Assembly: GCA_002371345.1 (NCBI GenBank)
Contig: DFHY01000057.1
Span: 1 to 30,642, forward strand
Reading direction: 5' to 3'
Length of the DNA stretch: 30,642 bases
DNA from: Lachnospiraceae bacterium UBA3711
Lineage (GTDB): Bacteria; Bacillota; Clostridia; Lachnospirales; Lachnospiraceae
In this document: in pieces, positions 1 through 7,758 of the stretch
Numbering within the stretch: the first letter of the stretch is position 1
Layout: every line of letters starts with the position of its first letter
Made by a program: the position numbers and the translations under genes
Notes under the pieces: generated by a model
What the model was told of the DNA's origin: nothing
Database searches by the model: none
What the model saw: only the letters and a program-made list of their open reading frames with translations

Positions 1-731
1 TCGTTCAGCCGGATCTCTTCAACCGTTCCATTCGAAAGCCTGATATAAGCTGTATAACCGTCGTCTGTTTCATGACTGTATATACACAGTGTATTATCTT
101 TTTCCAGAAGCTTCAGGGCAGTCTCAGGAAGCCTTTCTGCCGGTATATTCATGTCCGCGGAGAACACATCAACGACTTTTGCGTAATCCCCGTCATAGCT
201 TTCTTTAGCTTTCTTATGGATCGCATCAGCGTCATCCAGATATGAATGCTCTGAAACCTCAGCATTGAATTCTTCGCCGAGCGAAGCCGTTAACTGGTGA
301 AACTCTGACTCCGATTCCTTATGAATGGCAACCAGATCTTCGAAGGACTCCACATCCTTATGATAAGGCCTGTTTACAATTACTACCGGAATGCTTTTCG
401 CTCCAAGCTCTTTTAGAGCGGAATACGATTGGTTTCCGTCTATGATGCTGTATGTTCCATCACCGCGCTCTATGACCGATAACGGTTCACGCTTCTTCAT
501 CTCGCCTTTCTTTGTTTTTTCGATATAATCCATTGTGTGGCTTATACCTTCAGGAGTAACCTTTTCAGTTACTCTCAGAGAATCCATGGGCATAACCACT
601 GAATCAGATGTCGTATAGATATCATCTGCCGCGATAGGATCAAGCTTTATCTGTGTTGTCTTTCCGACTCCTCCGAAAACAGCCAATGCGTTAATGACGG
701 CCAGGATAAGAAGCAGCTTAAGATTGCTCAT
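1..731 (-). CDS. exported protein with ParB/sulfiredoxin-like segment (3' end outside window)
   Basis: Read from the minus strand, an open frame runs from an ATG at 731 to the left edge without a stop, giving at least 243 residues; the C terminus lies outside the window. Residues 4-20 form a hydrophobic stretch typical of a signal peptide or membrane anchor. Residues 91-120 (DGTYSIIDGNQSYSALKELG and following, then IPVVIVNRPY) resemble the ParB/sulfiredoxin fold, in which a 'dGxyxiidGxxRyxAxkxLG' strand-helix unit binds nucleotide. The usual Arg of that motif is Ser here, and the protein seems to be exported, which is odd for a ParB-like domain. An in-frame ATG at 752 is an alternative start. 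Neither start has a well-placed Shine-Dalgarno site; an AGAGAGGA lies too far upstream. The frame is real by codon pattern and length; the function is unknown. Confidence 0.7.
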   Translation of the reverse strand, partial: MSNLKLLLILAVINALAVFGGVGKTTQIKLDPIAADDIYTTSDSVVMPMDSLRVTEKVTPEGISHTMDYIEKTKKGEMKKREPLSVIERGDGTYSIIDGNQSYSALKELGAKSIPVVIVNRPYHKDVESFEDLVAIHKESESEFHQLTASLGEEFNAEVSEHSYLDDADAIHKKAKESYDGDYAKVVDVFSADMNIPAERLPETALKLLEKDNTLCIYSHETDDGYTAYIRLSNGTVEEIRLN

Positions 732-1059
732 TTTTTCTGTTGTGTGATGCATTCATAACTGATTGCACCACTTTTCCTCTCTTTTTGGGTTTTGCATGGT
801 GTCTTCTCTTTTTATTTCCTATTCCATGCGTAAGCGCATATAGTGGAACAGGAATGAAAATGTCATGCAAAAGATATTTTAACACATTTCATGATTATGT
901 CGACACAAACATCACAGTGGGCTTTGAGGAAAAAACAATAATCTTTACTGAGCAGAAGAAGTGCAGTATTATATACAATGCTCTGGAAATGACAGCTGAT
1001 ACACATTGGACAGAGATTCTGTACATCTGTACATAAAGAAGATATGGTAGGAGAAAAGG
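732..1059. other. intergenic region between divergent genes
   Basis: This 328-base stretch separates two divergent genes and is more AT-rich than its surroundings. A possible promoter for the plus-strand phosphatase is TTGGAC, 18 bases, TACATA in about 1007-1036, just before the AGGAGAA ribosome binding site. An open frame at 740-1036 looks non-coding. No repeat or strong hairpin was seen. Confidence 0.35.
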
Positions 1060-2121
1060 ATGCTTAAAAACATAGTGGGATTGTTTATCGCGGCAGTGCT
1101 GACCGGTTTGTCATCACTCCCGGCATGTGCTGAAAGCGGGGCGATTGAGTATTGGGATGAGAAATCTCCGGCCATGCAGTCGATCACCGCATTTGTGGAG
1201 GCTTCGGTTGATGAGTCTTCTCAGGGCTTTATTCCGGCAGAGGACAGAGTTGCCGTATTCGATATGGACGGGACACTATACGGAGAGCGTTTTCCGACTT
1301 ACTTTAACGACTGGCTGTTTATTCAGAGAGCGTTGTATGACGACAGCTACACCGCTCCTGAATACCTGAAGCAGTTCGCCCATGCCTGGGAAGACAAGGT
1401 GCTTCGCGGTATTCCTATCGATGACTTTGACGCGAAGGAGCGTGAACTCGGCCCCAAACTCTATGAAGGGCTTACCCCGGAAGCATACGCTGATGTCGTA
1501 AAGAAGTTTAAGGCTATGCCTGCATGGGGATTTAACGGCATGACCTATGGCGACGCGTATTTCCAGCCTATGGTTTCTCTCACAGAGTATCTGTATGAGC
1601 ATGATTACACCATCTATATTGTCAGCGCCACCTACCGGGATGCCGTGAGGGTGATGACGGAAGGCACGCTGGATAAGTATATCCCTTCAGATCATGTGAT
1701 CGGAACGGATCTTCTGTATGTAGGTTCGGGAGATAAAGACAAGGACAATATGTTCTATGAGTGGACGCCGGAGGATGAGCTTGTCATAGCCGGAGAACTG
1801 TTCCTGAAGGACCAGAAGTCAAACAAAGTAGCTATGATCCAGCAGGAGATCGGAAAACAGCCCGTGCTTGCTTTCGGCAATTCCACAGGTGATTTCTCCA
1901 TGGCTGTATATACACTGCAAAATAAAAAGTACAATGGCAGAGCCTACATGCTGCTGTGTGACGATACCGAGCGGGATTACGGCGACACGAAGGTTGCATC
2001 CGGGTTTAAGGAAAAATGCGATGCCAACGGCTTCTTCACTGTATCCATGAGAGATGAATTCGAGACAATCTACGGAGAAAATGTAGAGAAAGCGGAGTCG
2101 GAACTGGAGAAAGCTGCGTAA
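1060..2121 (+). CDS. secreted HAD-superfamily phosphatase
   Basis: A 353-residue protein with the HAD phosphatase motifs in order: motif I DMDGT at 68-72 (Asp nucleophile and acid/base Asp), motif II VSAT near 188-191, a Lys-rich motif III region around 250-256, and motif IV GNSTGDFSM at 273-281. The spacing fits the SerB-like subclass with a helical cap between motifs I and II. An N-terminal signal sequence ends near PACAES (residues 21-26); it could be cut by signal peptidase I after ACA, or LPAC could act as a poor lipobox. It would therefore act outside the membrane as a phosphomonoesterase of unknown substrate. The start is supported by AGGAGAAAAGG upstream. The C-terminal tail is rich in Glu, Lys and Ala and may have been shortened by a frameshift. 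Confident for family, not for substrate. Confidence 0.9.
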   Translation: MLKNIVGLFIAAVLTGLSSLPACAESGAIEYWDEKSPAMQSITAFVEASVDESSQGFIPAEDRVAVFDMDGTLYGERFPTYFNDWLFIQRALYDDSYTAPEYLKQFAHAWEDKVLRGIPIDDFDAKERELGPKLYEGLTPEAYADVVKKFKAMPAWGFNGMTYGDAYFQPMVSLTEYLYEHDYTIYIVSATYRDAVRVMTEGTLDKYIPSDHVIGTDLLYVGSGDKDKDNMFYEWTPEDELVIAGELFLKDQKSNKVAMIQQEIGKQPVLAFGNSTGDFSMAVYTLQNKKYNGRAYMLLCDDTERDYGDTKVASGFKEKCDANGFFTVSMRDEFETIYGENVEKAESELEKAA

Positions 2122-2190
2122 GCGAAGACGCGGACAAGGCGGAAGATATAGCAAAGGCGCCCGAAGAGTAACTGAAAAAGCTGCGTAATT

Positions 2191-2226
2191 AAAGACCCGT
2201 TGGCGGTTAATCGTCAACGGGTCTTT
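2191..2226. terminator. bidirectional terminator-like hairpin
   Basis: A perfect 12-base-pair inverted repeat, AAAGACCCGTTG at 2191-2202 and CAACGGGTCTTT at 2215-2226, with a 12-base loop. It sits between the convergent HAD phosphatase and MscS genes. The A and T runs are inside the stem, so either strand ends in three T, short for a classical intrinsic terminator, but position and symmetry support use in both directions. Confidence 0.75.
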
Positions 2227-2281
2227 GAAAGTCATATCGCTGAGGAGGGATTCATAGCCTTGCCGGCAATCATCCTGTCTG

Positions 2282-3100
2282 TTATGCCTGAACCTGTTTC
2301 CTGTTTTCCGGATCGTAGTGCACCATATTGATATACGGGTATGGAATCTCGATGCCGTTTTTCCTCAGTGCTTCCTGGACACGGAGGTTGACATCGGTAT
2401 AGAGTACTTCAGTGCTTGTTTCAGAAGTAAAGTATACCGTTGTCCTGAGCAGCAGGCTGCTGTCTTCAAACTTCATAAAATACACAGGCGCGTACGTATC
2501 CCCTTCTTCGGTATGCTTTCCCGCCACACTGTAAGGCGATTCCTGAATAGCTGTCTCTATCACCTTTATTGCATTTTCAACATCACTGTTAAAACCGATG
2601 TGAAAGCTGAAGTCCCCGGAACGAAGCTCCATCTGATAGCTGAAATTACGGATCTGCATGGTGTTCAGCTTGGAGTTCGGTATGACATAGCACTGCGTAT
2701 CCATTCCTTTCAGCACAACGTGGCGCATGGTAATGTCAATGACAATTCCGGTTATTCCGCCTTCCAGCTCTATACGGTTTCCTATCTCAAATGGCTTGCA
2801 CAGCGTAATCATCAGTCCGCCAAGGACATCCCTGATCACGTCCTGACCGGCGAATCCCAGAACCGTACTCAGTATCGCGGTTCCTCCCAGCATGCCTTTC
2901 CAGACCGACTCAAATCCTCCGAAGGATGAGATCGCGATGACGATACCATAGATCATGATGAGAACATTTAAAAAGCGCTCTAAGAAGCGAAGCTGCAGTC
3001 CTTCTCTGACGGACTTGATTTTCTTGAATATCATATGGTTCACCCGGGTTAAGCCCCAGGCGGCACCGAGTATCAGCAAGACATATAATACTTTTAACAC
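2282..3100 (-). CDS. small-conductance mechanosensitive channel (MscS family)
   Basis: A 272-residue MscS-family channel, close to the family minimum (E. coli MscS is 286). There are hydrophobic helices at about 2-20 and 41-60, then the pore-lining helix region around 72-101 containing GFAGQDVIRDVLGG (82-95), then the MscS beta domain (CKPFEIGNRIELEGGITG, 101-118; VIPNSKLNT around 139-147) and a C-terminal alpha/beta domain. Such channels open under membrane tension and release solutes after a drop in osmolarity. The start is GTG at 3100, preceded by AGGAAAGGAG; the spacing is short but no better start is nearby. The gene is transcribed alone from a leader of about 150 bases that contains hairpins and one copy of palindromic element B. 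A second, much larger MscS protein lies at 17037-19940. Confidence 0.92.
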   Translation of the reverse strand: MLKVLYVLLILGAAWGLTRVNHMIFKKIKSVREGLQLRFLERFLNVLIMIYGIVIAISSFGGFESVWKGMLGGTAILSTVLGFAGQDVIRDVLGGLMITLCKPFEIGNRIELEGGITGIVIDITMRHVVLKGMDTQCYVIPNSKLNTMQIRNFSYQMELRSGDFSFHIGFNSDVENAIKVIETAIQESPYSVAGKHTEEGDTYAPVYFMKFEDSSLLLRTTVYFTSETSTEVLYTDVNLRVQEALRKNGIEIPYPYINMVHYDPENRKQVQA

Positions 3101-3176
3101 GATGCTCCTTTCCTCATGCCCGGTGGGCAGCCAGATAATGAAAAGAATATTCTCTTTACTTTGTCGTTTGCTGTGC

Positions 3177-3221
3177 CGGATTCGCGTAGCCTTAATGCGG
3201 CATATCTCCTTAGCGAATCCG
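3177..3221 (-). other. stem-loop in the MscS leader
   Basis: CGGATTCGC at 3177-3185 pairs perfectly with GCGAATCCG at 3213-3221 around a 27-base loop. In the minus-strand transcript of the MscS gene this lies about 80-120 bases before the start codon. The loop contains TAAGGAGATATG on the minus strand, a ribosome-binding-like sequence followed by a three-codon frame. Its role is not known. Confidence 0.4.
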
Positions 3222-3244
3222 TGCGCATCCTGCCGGAGGCTTTA

Positions 3245-3277
3245 TAGTCAGAGTCATAATACTTTTGACGTTGGCTA
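3245..3277. repeat. palindromic intergenic element B, copy 1
   Basis: A 33-base imperfect inverted repeat beginning TAGTC and ending TTGACGTTGGCTA. It matches the copy at 24419-24451 in layout (13-base arms, 7-base centre), and the right arm plus flank (CTTTTGACGTTGRCTATAG, 3262-3280) differs at one base. It lies in the probable promoter or leader region of the MscS gene; read on the minus strand, a TATACT follows the CTATAG flank on the upstream side. Confidence 0.6.
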
Positions 3278-3351
3278 TAGTATACCATGTTTCCTTCGGA
3301 AACAGGTATGATCTATGCACACGCGCGCATACGGTATCTGCGCGCGGCGCG

Positions 3352-3382
3352 GGTATAACAAGTCTTTCAGACTTGTTATACC
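3352..3382. other. perfect 14-bp hairpin
   Basis: GGTATAACAAGTCT at 3352-3365 and AGACTTGTTATACC at 3369-3382 form a perfect 14-base-pair stem with a TTC loop. No U-run follows on either strand, so it is not a standard terminator. The right arm contains CTTGTTATAC, which recurs at 3485-3494 in the promoter candidate of the 5'-nucleotidase gene. It could be a binding site or part of a small RNA. Confidence 0.55.
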
Positions 3383-3466
3383 GGTTGAATGCCGTTTTCT
3401 ATGGAATACTATGGCTGATTACAGCGCCCAAAATCAAGTACTGATTATTCCGAATTATGTTCATCC

Positions 3467-3495
3467 TTGCGCCATAAATGCAGGCTTGTTATACT
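3467..3495 (+). promoter_or_regulatory. candidate sigma-70-type promoter for 5'-nucleotidase
   Basis: TTGCGC at 3467-3472, a 17-base spacer, and TATACT at 3490-3495, about 150 bases before the 5'-nucleotidase start. The -10 box matches 5 of 6 consensus bases and the spacing is ideal, but the -35 box is poor. Confidence 0.4.
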
Positions 3496-3647
3496 AAAAA
3501 ACATAGGCAAACGGGATAGGAGAGAAAAACTATCAAAGTTATCTGACAATTACGAATCTGTTCAAAGGAAGCTGCTAAATATGAAGAATCACCCGGGACG
3601 CAATGTACTGGCTCTGCACAGCCGGATAGGGGATGGAAAGGACAAAA

Positions 3648-5378
3648 ATGAATAAACTTCTGAGATCTGTAATCTTGACCTGTTTATGCTTTTTCTGCAT
3701 CACGTATGTTTTCGCATATTCAGAAATCTCTGTCATGGCAGAGCAGTCAGAAACAGCTGCCGGTCAGAACGGGCAGGCATACCTGGCCGGTAATCCCGAG
3801 GACGTTGCCGCGGTGATCCTGCATACGAATGATGTCCACGTGGGATTTGAGGATAACATCGGATACGACGGGCTTGCTCTTTATAAGCATGAGCTTGAGG
3901 AACAGTATGATCATGTGCTCCTTATTGATGCCGGCGACGCCATTCAGGGCGCTCCGATCGGAGCAATTTCCAAAGGCGCGGAAGTGATAAAGATGATGAA
4001 CCGCCTCGGGTATGATCTTGCCGTTCCTGGAAACCATGAGTTTGATTTTGGATTTGATGAACTGAATGAACGCTCCGAAGAACTGGAATGCGGCTATATC
4101 TGTGCCAATTTCTGTGTAACAGGAGGGGAACCGGTGTTTAAGCCTTGGCGGATACTTGATATCGGGGGCTTGAAGATCGGTTTTGTCTCTGCAGTGACAC
4201 CGGATACTTTCACAAAATCTACGATCAAGGATATTCTGAATGAAGCCGGCGAGCCGATGTATGATTTCCTGGCGGATGAGACAGGGGATCGGCTTGGTGA
4301 AGCACTTCAGAAATATATCGATGAAGTACGGGAAAACGGCGCGGACTATGTGATCCTTGTCTCCCATCTGGGAAATAACGATTCGATCACTGCCCAGTTC
4401 CGGTGTGATCCGATAGCGCATAAGCTGTCGGGACTGGATATGATTATCGACGCGCATTCCCACGAGATTTACAACAGGACAGTGAAAGACCGGACAGGGA
4501 AGGAGATCCCGATTGCGCAGGCGGGAACCAAGATGCAGGCAATCGGACAGCTGACGGTCTATAAGGACGGACATCTGGAAGAAAGACTGGTGAAAGAGGT
4601 CCCTGAGCCGGAAAAGCTTGCTTCGGAAGTGGTGATCCGAGGCAAGAAGGAGCGCTATGTGGACCCAGAGATGAAGGCATATATGGATGCGATTGTAAGC
4701 TCTTATGCAGACACCATGGAACGGAAGATCGGCTCTCTCTCTTATGATATGATTGTCAGGGACGAAGACGGCTATGACATCAGCCGTGTTGAAGAGAACG
4801 GGCTCTGTGACCTTGTGGCGGATGCTTTACGTTCGGCCGGCGGCACACAGGTTTCGCTGGTTAACGCCGGTTCCGTGCGAAACAATCTGGAAGCAGGTGA
4901 TGTCACATATAACAGTATCCTGAATATACTGCCTTATTCAAGTGATGCCGTGGTTGCCAGGGTTACCGGACAGATGATCCTGGATGCTCTTGAGTTTGGT
5001 GTGGCTATCCTCCCTGATATTTCCGCCAGATTCCCCCAGGTTTCAGGGATGACTTTCCATGTCAACAGAGATATTCCAAGCAGTGTTAAAGTGGATGGCA
5101 AGAACCAGTTTGTCTCGGCAGAGGGGCCGCGGCGTGTGTCTGACGTCAAGATAGGCGGTGAGGCGCTTGATCCTGAGAAGGAATATACACTTACCGGGAA
5201 CAGCTTTCTGCTGAGCGGCGGCGACGGCTACACTATGTTTAAGGATGCGGAGATCATAAAGATGACGATGCTTTCTGACAATGAGGTGGTACTGAAATAC
5301 ATTGAAAAGAACCTGAATGGCGTGATCCCGGATACATATAAAGATGTATCCGGCAGCCGGATCATGTTTGATAAGTGA
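3648..5378 (+). CDS. secreted 5'-nucleotidase / bifunctional metallophosphatase (UshA-like)
   Basis: A 576-residue protein of the UshA/YfkN family, which removes phosphate from nucleotides outside the cell. An N-terminal signal sequence (about 1-30) is followed by the calcineurin-like metallophosphoesterase domain: HTNDVH at 59-64, the GDA of DAGDAIQGAP at about 96-98, GNHEFDFG at 128-135, SHLGNND near 239-245 and DAHSHE at 268-273 provide the metal and catalytic residues. The C-terminal nucleotide-binding domain carries LVNAGSVRNN and SGGDGYTMF. No sortase motif or C-terminal membrane helix is present, so it is probably released or loosely held. I chose ATG 3648 over 3633 because AAAGGA lies 5 bases before it, whereas the upstream ATG abuts its own GGGG. 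No terminator separates it from korD 44 bases downstream. Confidence 0.93.
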   Translation: MNKLLRSVILTCLCFFCITYVFAYSEISVMAEQSETAAGQNGQAYLAGNPEDVAAVILHTNDVHVGFEDNIGYDGLALYKHELEEQYDHVLLIDAGDAIQGAPIGAISKGAEVIKMMNRLGYDLAVPGNHEFDFGFDELNERSEELECGYICANFCVTGGEPVFKPWRILDIGGLKIGFVSAVTPDTFTKSTIKDILNEAGEPMYDFLADETGDRLGEALQKYIDEVRENGADYVILVSHLGNNDSITAQFRCDPIAHKLSGLDMIIDAHSHEIYNRTVKDRTGKEIPIAQAGTKMQAIGQLTVYKDGHLEERLVKEVPEPEKLASEVVIRGKKERYVDPEMKAYMDAIVSSYADTMERKIGSLSYDMIVRDEDGYDISRVEENGLCDLVADALRSAGGTQVSLVNAGSVRNNLEAGDVTYNSILNILPYSSDAVVARVTGQMILDALEFGVAILPDISARFPQVSGMTFHVNRDIPSSVKVDGKNQFVSAEGPRRVSDVKIGGEALDPEKEYTLTGNSFLLSGGDGYTMFKDAEIIKMTMLSDNEVVLKYIEKNLNGVIPDTYKDVSGSRIMFDK

Positions 5379-5422
5379 TCGCAGCCGGTGTTGGAGGCGG
5401 CAGGTATGAAGAGAGGCATAGG

Positions 5423-5731
5423 ATGATGGCCGGTCAGATTCAGATCAATACAACATGGTGCAAGGGCTGCGGTATCTGCGTGGAATTCTGTCCCGGAAAG
5501 GTTCTGGAATTGTTCAATGGGAAGGTCAGGATGCTGTATCCGGAAAAGTGTGTTAAGTGCGGACTGTGTGAGCTGCGCTGCCCGGATTACGCGATATGGC
5601 TGGAGGCTGACGAAGGCTGTGCGCCGCAGCCCGGCGCGGATGATGAAGATTGTGCGCCGCAGCCAGGTGCGGATGATGAAGCTTATGCGCCGCAGCGCGG
5701 CTCGGCAGAGAAGGTGAATCAAAATGACTGA
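5423..5731 (+). CDS. korD: 2-oxoacid:ferredoxin oxidoreductase delta subunit (2[4Fe-4S] ferredoxin)
   Basis: A 102-residue bacterial-type ferredoxin with two complete [4Fe-4S] motifs: Cys 13, 16, 19, 23 (CKGCGICVEFCP) and Cys 43, 46, 49, 53 (CVKCGLCELRCP). It leads the korDABC operon and should carry electrons from the TPP and cluster centre of the beta subunit. The frame opens at a GTG inside the nucleotidase stop (5375), but ATG 5423 has AGAGAGG six bases upstream and gives the normal ferredoxin N terminus. Oddly, the C-terminal third is an extra tail built from an 11-residue tandem repeat (CAPQPGADDE plus one residue, about two and a half copies), encoded by 33-base DNA repeats. The stop overlaps the korA start. 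Confidence 0.9.
   Translation: MMAGQIQINTTWCKGCGICVEFCPGKVLELFNGKVRMLYPEKCVKCGLCELRCPDYAIWLEADEGCAPQPGADDEDCAPQPGADDEAYAPQRGSAEKVNQND
5618..5713 (+). repeat. 33-bp coding tandem repeat in korD
   Basis: Two full 33-base units (5618-5650 and 5651-5683) and a decayed partial third (from 5684) encode the acidic, proline-containing tail of the ferredoxin subunit. The first two copies differ at only a few positions, which suggests recent duplication and possible copy-number variation between strains. Confidence 0.8.
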
Positions 5732-6866
5732 AAGACGTCGCATGCTGCTGCAGGGAAATGAGGCCGTTGTGGAGGGAGCACTTGCAGCCGGTATGCGTTT
5801 TTTTGCGGGTTATCCCATCACTCCGTCAACGGAGATCGCGGAGCGCTGTGCCTTGCGCCTTCCGCAGGTAGGAGGCCGGTTTATCCAGATGGAGGATGAG
5901 CTTGCCGGCATCGCGGCCGTTATCGGAGCTTCCGTAGTGGGGGTGAAAGCCATGACTGCGACCTCAGGACCGGGCTTTTCGCTTATGCAGGAGAATATCG
6001 GCTATGCGGCGCTGGCGGAGATTCCATGCGTTATCGTGGATGTGCAGCGGGCAGGTCCGTCCACAGGGCTTCCGACCTCGCCCTCGCAGGGGGATTACAT
6101 GCAGGCGCGCTGGGGCACGCACGGCGACCATCCCGTCATTGTCATCTCTCCGTCTTCCGTGCAGGAGGCCTATATCGAGACGATCCGCTCGTTCAACCTG
6201 TCGGAGCGGCTGAGGGTGCCGGTGATCCTGCTGATGGACGAGATTATCGGACATCTGTATGAGGGCATCGAGCTGCCTGACGCGGACGAGGTGGAGATAC
6301 TGGACCGCCTGACAAAAGATGATCCCAGGCAGGCGGAACTGCCATACGACATTGTCCCCGGGGAACTGGCGCCGCGCATGACGCCATTCGGACAGGGCGT
6401 GTTTTATAACATTACAGGACTGATTCACGACGACCGTGGCTTTCCCACATCCTCGCCGGAGATTGCTGACCGCCAGTGCAGGCGCATTATGAAGAAGATA
6501 GACCTGAACTCCGGACAGATCGGGCGGTATGAGGAACTGTATATGGAGGATGCCGGGGTGTGTGTCGTCTCCTTCGGAGGAGCCGCCAGATCAGCACAGG
6601 CTGCCGTAGAAGCTGCGCACAGGGACGGGTACCGTGTGGGGTTCTTTCGCCCCGTTACAGTGTGGCCGTTTCCGGAGGAGGCGTTCTATGAGATCTGCGG
6701 CCGGGTGAGTGACGTCATCGTGGCAGAGCTGAACTACGGGCAGATGAAGCTGGAGGCAGAGCGGATCGCTGCCGGGCGCTGCCGTGTACGCCATATAGGG
6801 AAGGTGGACGGCACCATACTCGGACCGGAGGAGATCTATAAGGAGATTCAGGAGGCAGCAGGGTAG
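5724..6866 (+). CDS. korA: 2-oxoacid:ferredoxin oxidoreductase alpha subunit
   Basis: A 380-residue alpha subunit of the 2-oxoglutarate/2-oxoacid ferredoxin oxidoreductase family. The N-terminal pyruvate-ferredoxin-oxidoreductase-like domain has GYPITPSTEIAE (29-40), the acidic MEDELAGI segment, TATSGPGFSLM, and the QRAGPSTGLPT segment typical of KorA and VorB. A C-terminal transketolase-C-like domain (VCVVSFGGAARSA, GFFRPVTVWPF) ends the protein. It forms the catalytic complex with KorB and does oxidative decarboxylation of a 2-oxoacid to an acyl-CoA with reduced ferredoxin, or the reverse. The gene overlaps korD by 8 bases and abuts korB, so translation is coupled. Sequence alone cannot separate 2-oxoglutarate from branched-chain 2-oxoacids as substrate. 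Confidence 0.93.
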   Translation: MTERRRMLLQGNEAVVEGALAAGMRFFAGYPITPSTEIAERCALRLPQVGGRFIQMEDELAGIAAVIGASVVGVKAMTATSGPGFSLMQENIGYAALAEIPCVIVDVQRAGPSTGLPTSPSQGDYMQARWGTHGDHPVIVISPSSVQEAYIETIRSFNLSERLRVPVILLMDEIIGHLYEGIELPDADEVEILDRLTKDDPRQAELPYDIVPGELAPRMTPFGQGVFYNITGLIHDDRGFPTSSPEIADRQCRRIMKKIDLNSGQIGRYEELYMEDAGVCVVSFGGAARSAQAAVEAAHRDGYRVGFFRPVTVWPFPEEAFYEICGRVSDVIVAELNYGQMKLEAERIAAGRCRVRHIGKVDGTILGPEEIYKEIQEAAG

Positions 6867-7685
6867 ATGGCCGGCAGGTTGATAGATAAATATATGCGCG
6901 GGATGTACCTGCCGCACAAGTGGTGCGCAGGCTGCGGCAACGGCATCATCCTTCGGGACGTGATACAGGCAGTGGATAACCTGGGGCTGGAGAAGCGTGA
7001 TACGATCATCGTCTCCGGAATCGGCTGTTCTTCGAGGGCGGTCGGATATCTGGATTTTGACACGATCCACACAACACACGGGAGGGCTATAGCCTTCGCG
7101 ACAGGCATCAAGATGGCACGGCCGGATATGAAGGTCATCGTGCTGACCGGAGACGGCGACGCCGCGGCTATCGGCGGCAACCATCTGATTCACGCGGCGC
7201 GCAGGAACATCGACATCACGGTCGTGGTGTTTAACAATAATATCTATGGGATGACGGGCGGCCAGTTTTCTCCCACGACGCCTGCGGGTGCTTACGCATC
7301 CACCGCTCCATATGGAAGCATTGACCCGGACTTCGATATACCCGCCCTGGCGAAGGCGGCCGGAGCGACGTACACGGCACGCGGTACAGCCTACCATGTG
7401 CTGCAGACCACGAAGCTGATAGAGGCGGCCATCCTCCATGAAGGCTTTTCCGTGGTAGAGTGTGTTTCCATATGTCCGACTTACTACGGGCGCAGGAACA
7501 GGAAGGGCGGCGCCGTGGAGATGATGAAGTGGCAGCGCGACAACGCTGTCCCGGTGGAGCAGGCGCGGAAGATACCTCCGGCGGAACTGGAGGGGAAGAT
7601 CGTCTATGGCGGGCTCTGGCGCTGCGAGCGCCCCGAATATACCCGGCAGTACGAAGCGATCATCAATTCCGCCCTGCCGGAATAA
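6867..7685 (+). CDS. korB: 2-oxoacid:ferredoxin oxidoreductase beta subunit (TPP-binding)
   Basis: A 272-residue beta subunit carrying thiamine diphosphate and one [4Fe-4S] cluster. The cluster ligands expected in this family are visible as Cys 20 and Cys 23 (WCAGCGNG), Cys 54 (GIGCSSR) and Cys 203 (SICPTYYG). The TPP/Mg motif is GDGDAAAIGGNHLIHAARRN at 95-114 with FNNNIYGMTGGQ at 122-133. The length is normal for KorB and VorA. The start ATG directly follows the korA stop with no gap, and GGAGGCAGCAGGGTAG upstream serves as the ribosome binding site. It works as the electron-exit half of the alpha-beta pair, passing electrons to the KorD ferredoxin. Confidence 0.94.
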   Translation: MAGRLIDKYMRGMYLPHKWCAGCGNGIILRDVIQAVDNLGLEKRDTIIVSGIGCSSRAVGYLDFDTIHTTHGRAIAFATGIKMARPDMKVIVLTGDGDAAAIGGNHLIHAARRNIDITVVVFNNNIYGMTGGQFSPTTPAGAYASTAPYGSIDPDFDIPALAKAAGATYTARGTAYHVLQTTKLIEAAILHEGFSVVECVSICPTYYGRRNRKGGAVEMMKWQRDNAVPVEQARKIPPAELEGKIVYGGLWRCERPEYTRQYEAIINSALPE

Positions 7686-7758
7686 CTTCCGGGCACGTTG
7701 CAGCTTCAGCTGCCGGATTATAACAGCATGTTCACTGCGTTCGCCGGAGGAGACAGAA

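Larger units (their letters stand above)
3101..3647. other. hairpin-rich intergenic region
   Basis: This 547-base region between the divergent MscS and 5'-nucleotidase genes carries several inverted repeats: 3177-3185 with 3213-3221 (9 bp), palindromic element B at 3245-3277, 3288-3294 with 3298-3304 (7 bp, loop TTC), 3322-3329 with 3339-3346 (8 bp) and 3352-3365 with 3369-3382 (14 bp, loop TTC). A promoter candidate for the nucleotidase follows at 3467-3495. Short open frames here (3094-3288 minus, 3315-3497 and 3467-3655 plus) have no credible start signal or family resemblance. Confidence 0.5.

Noticed and set aside
653..680. GGVGKTT in the exported ParB-like protein, resembling a Walker A motif
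   Set aside because: It sits right after the hydrophobic segment, lacks the preceding strand and any Walker B partner, and is best read as the start of the mature protein.
740..1036. 98-residue plus-strand frame with a hydrophobic start
   Set aside because: No ribosome binding site, composition unlike a protein, and it lies over the promoter region of two divergent genes.
3094..3288. 64-residue minus-strand frame upstream of the MscS gene
   Set aside because: Its sequence is the translation of the hairpin-rich leader and element B; no start signal.
3467..3655. 62-residue frame before the 5'-nucleotidase
   Set aside because: It overlaps the promoter candidate and the start of the nucleotidase, with no ribosome binding site or family likeness.
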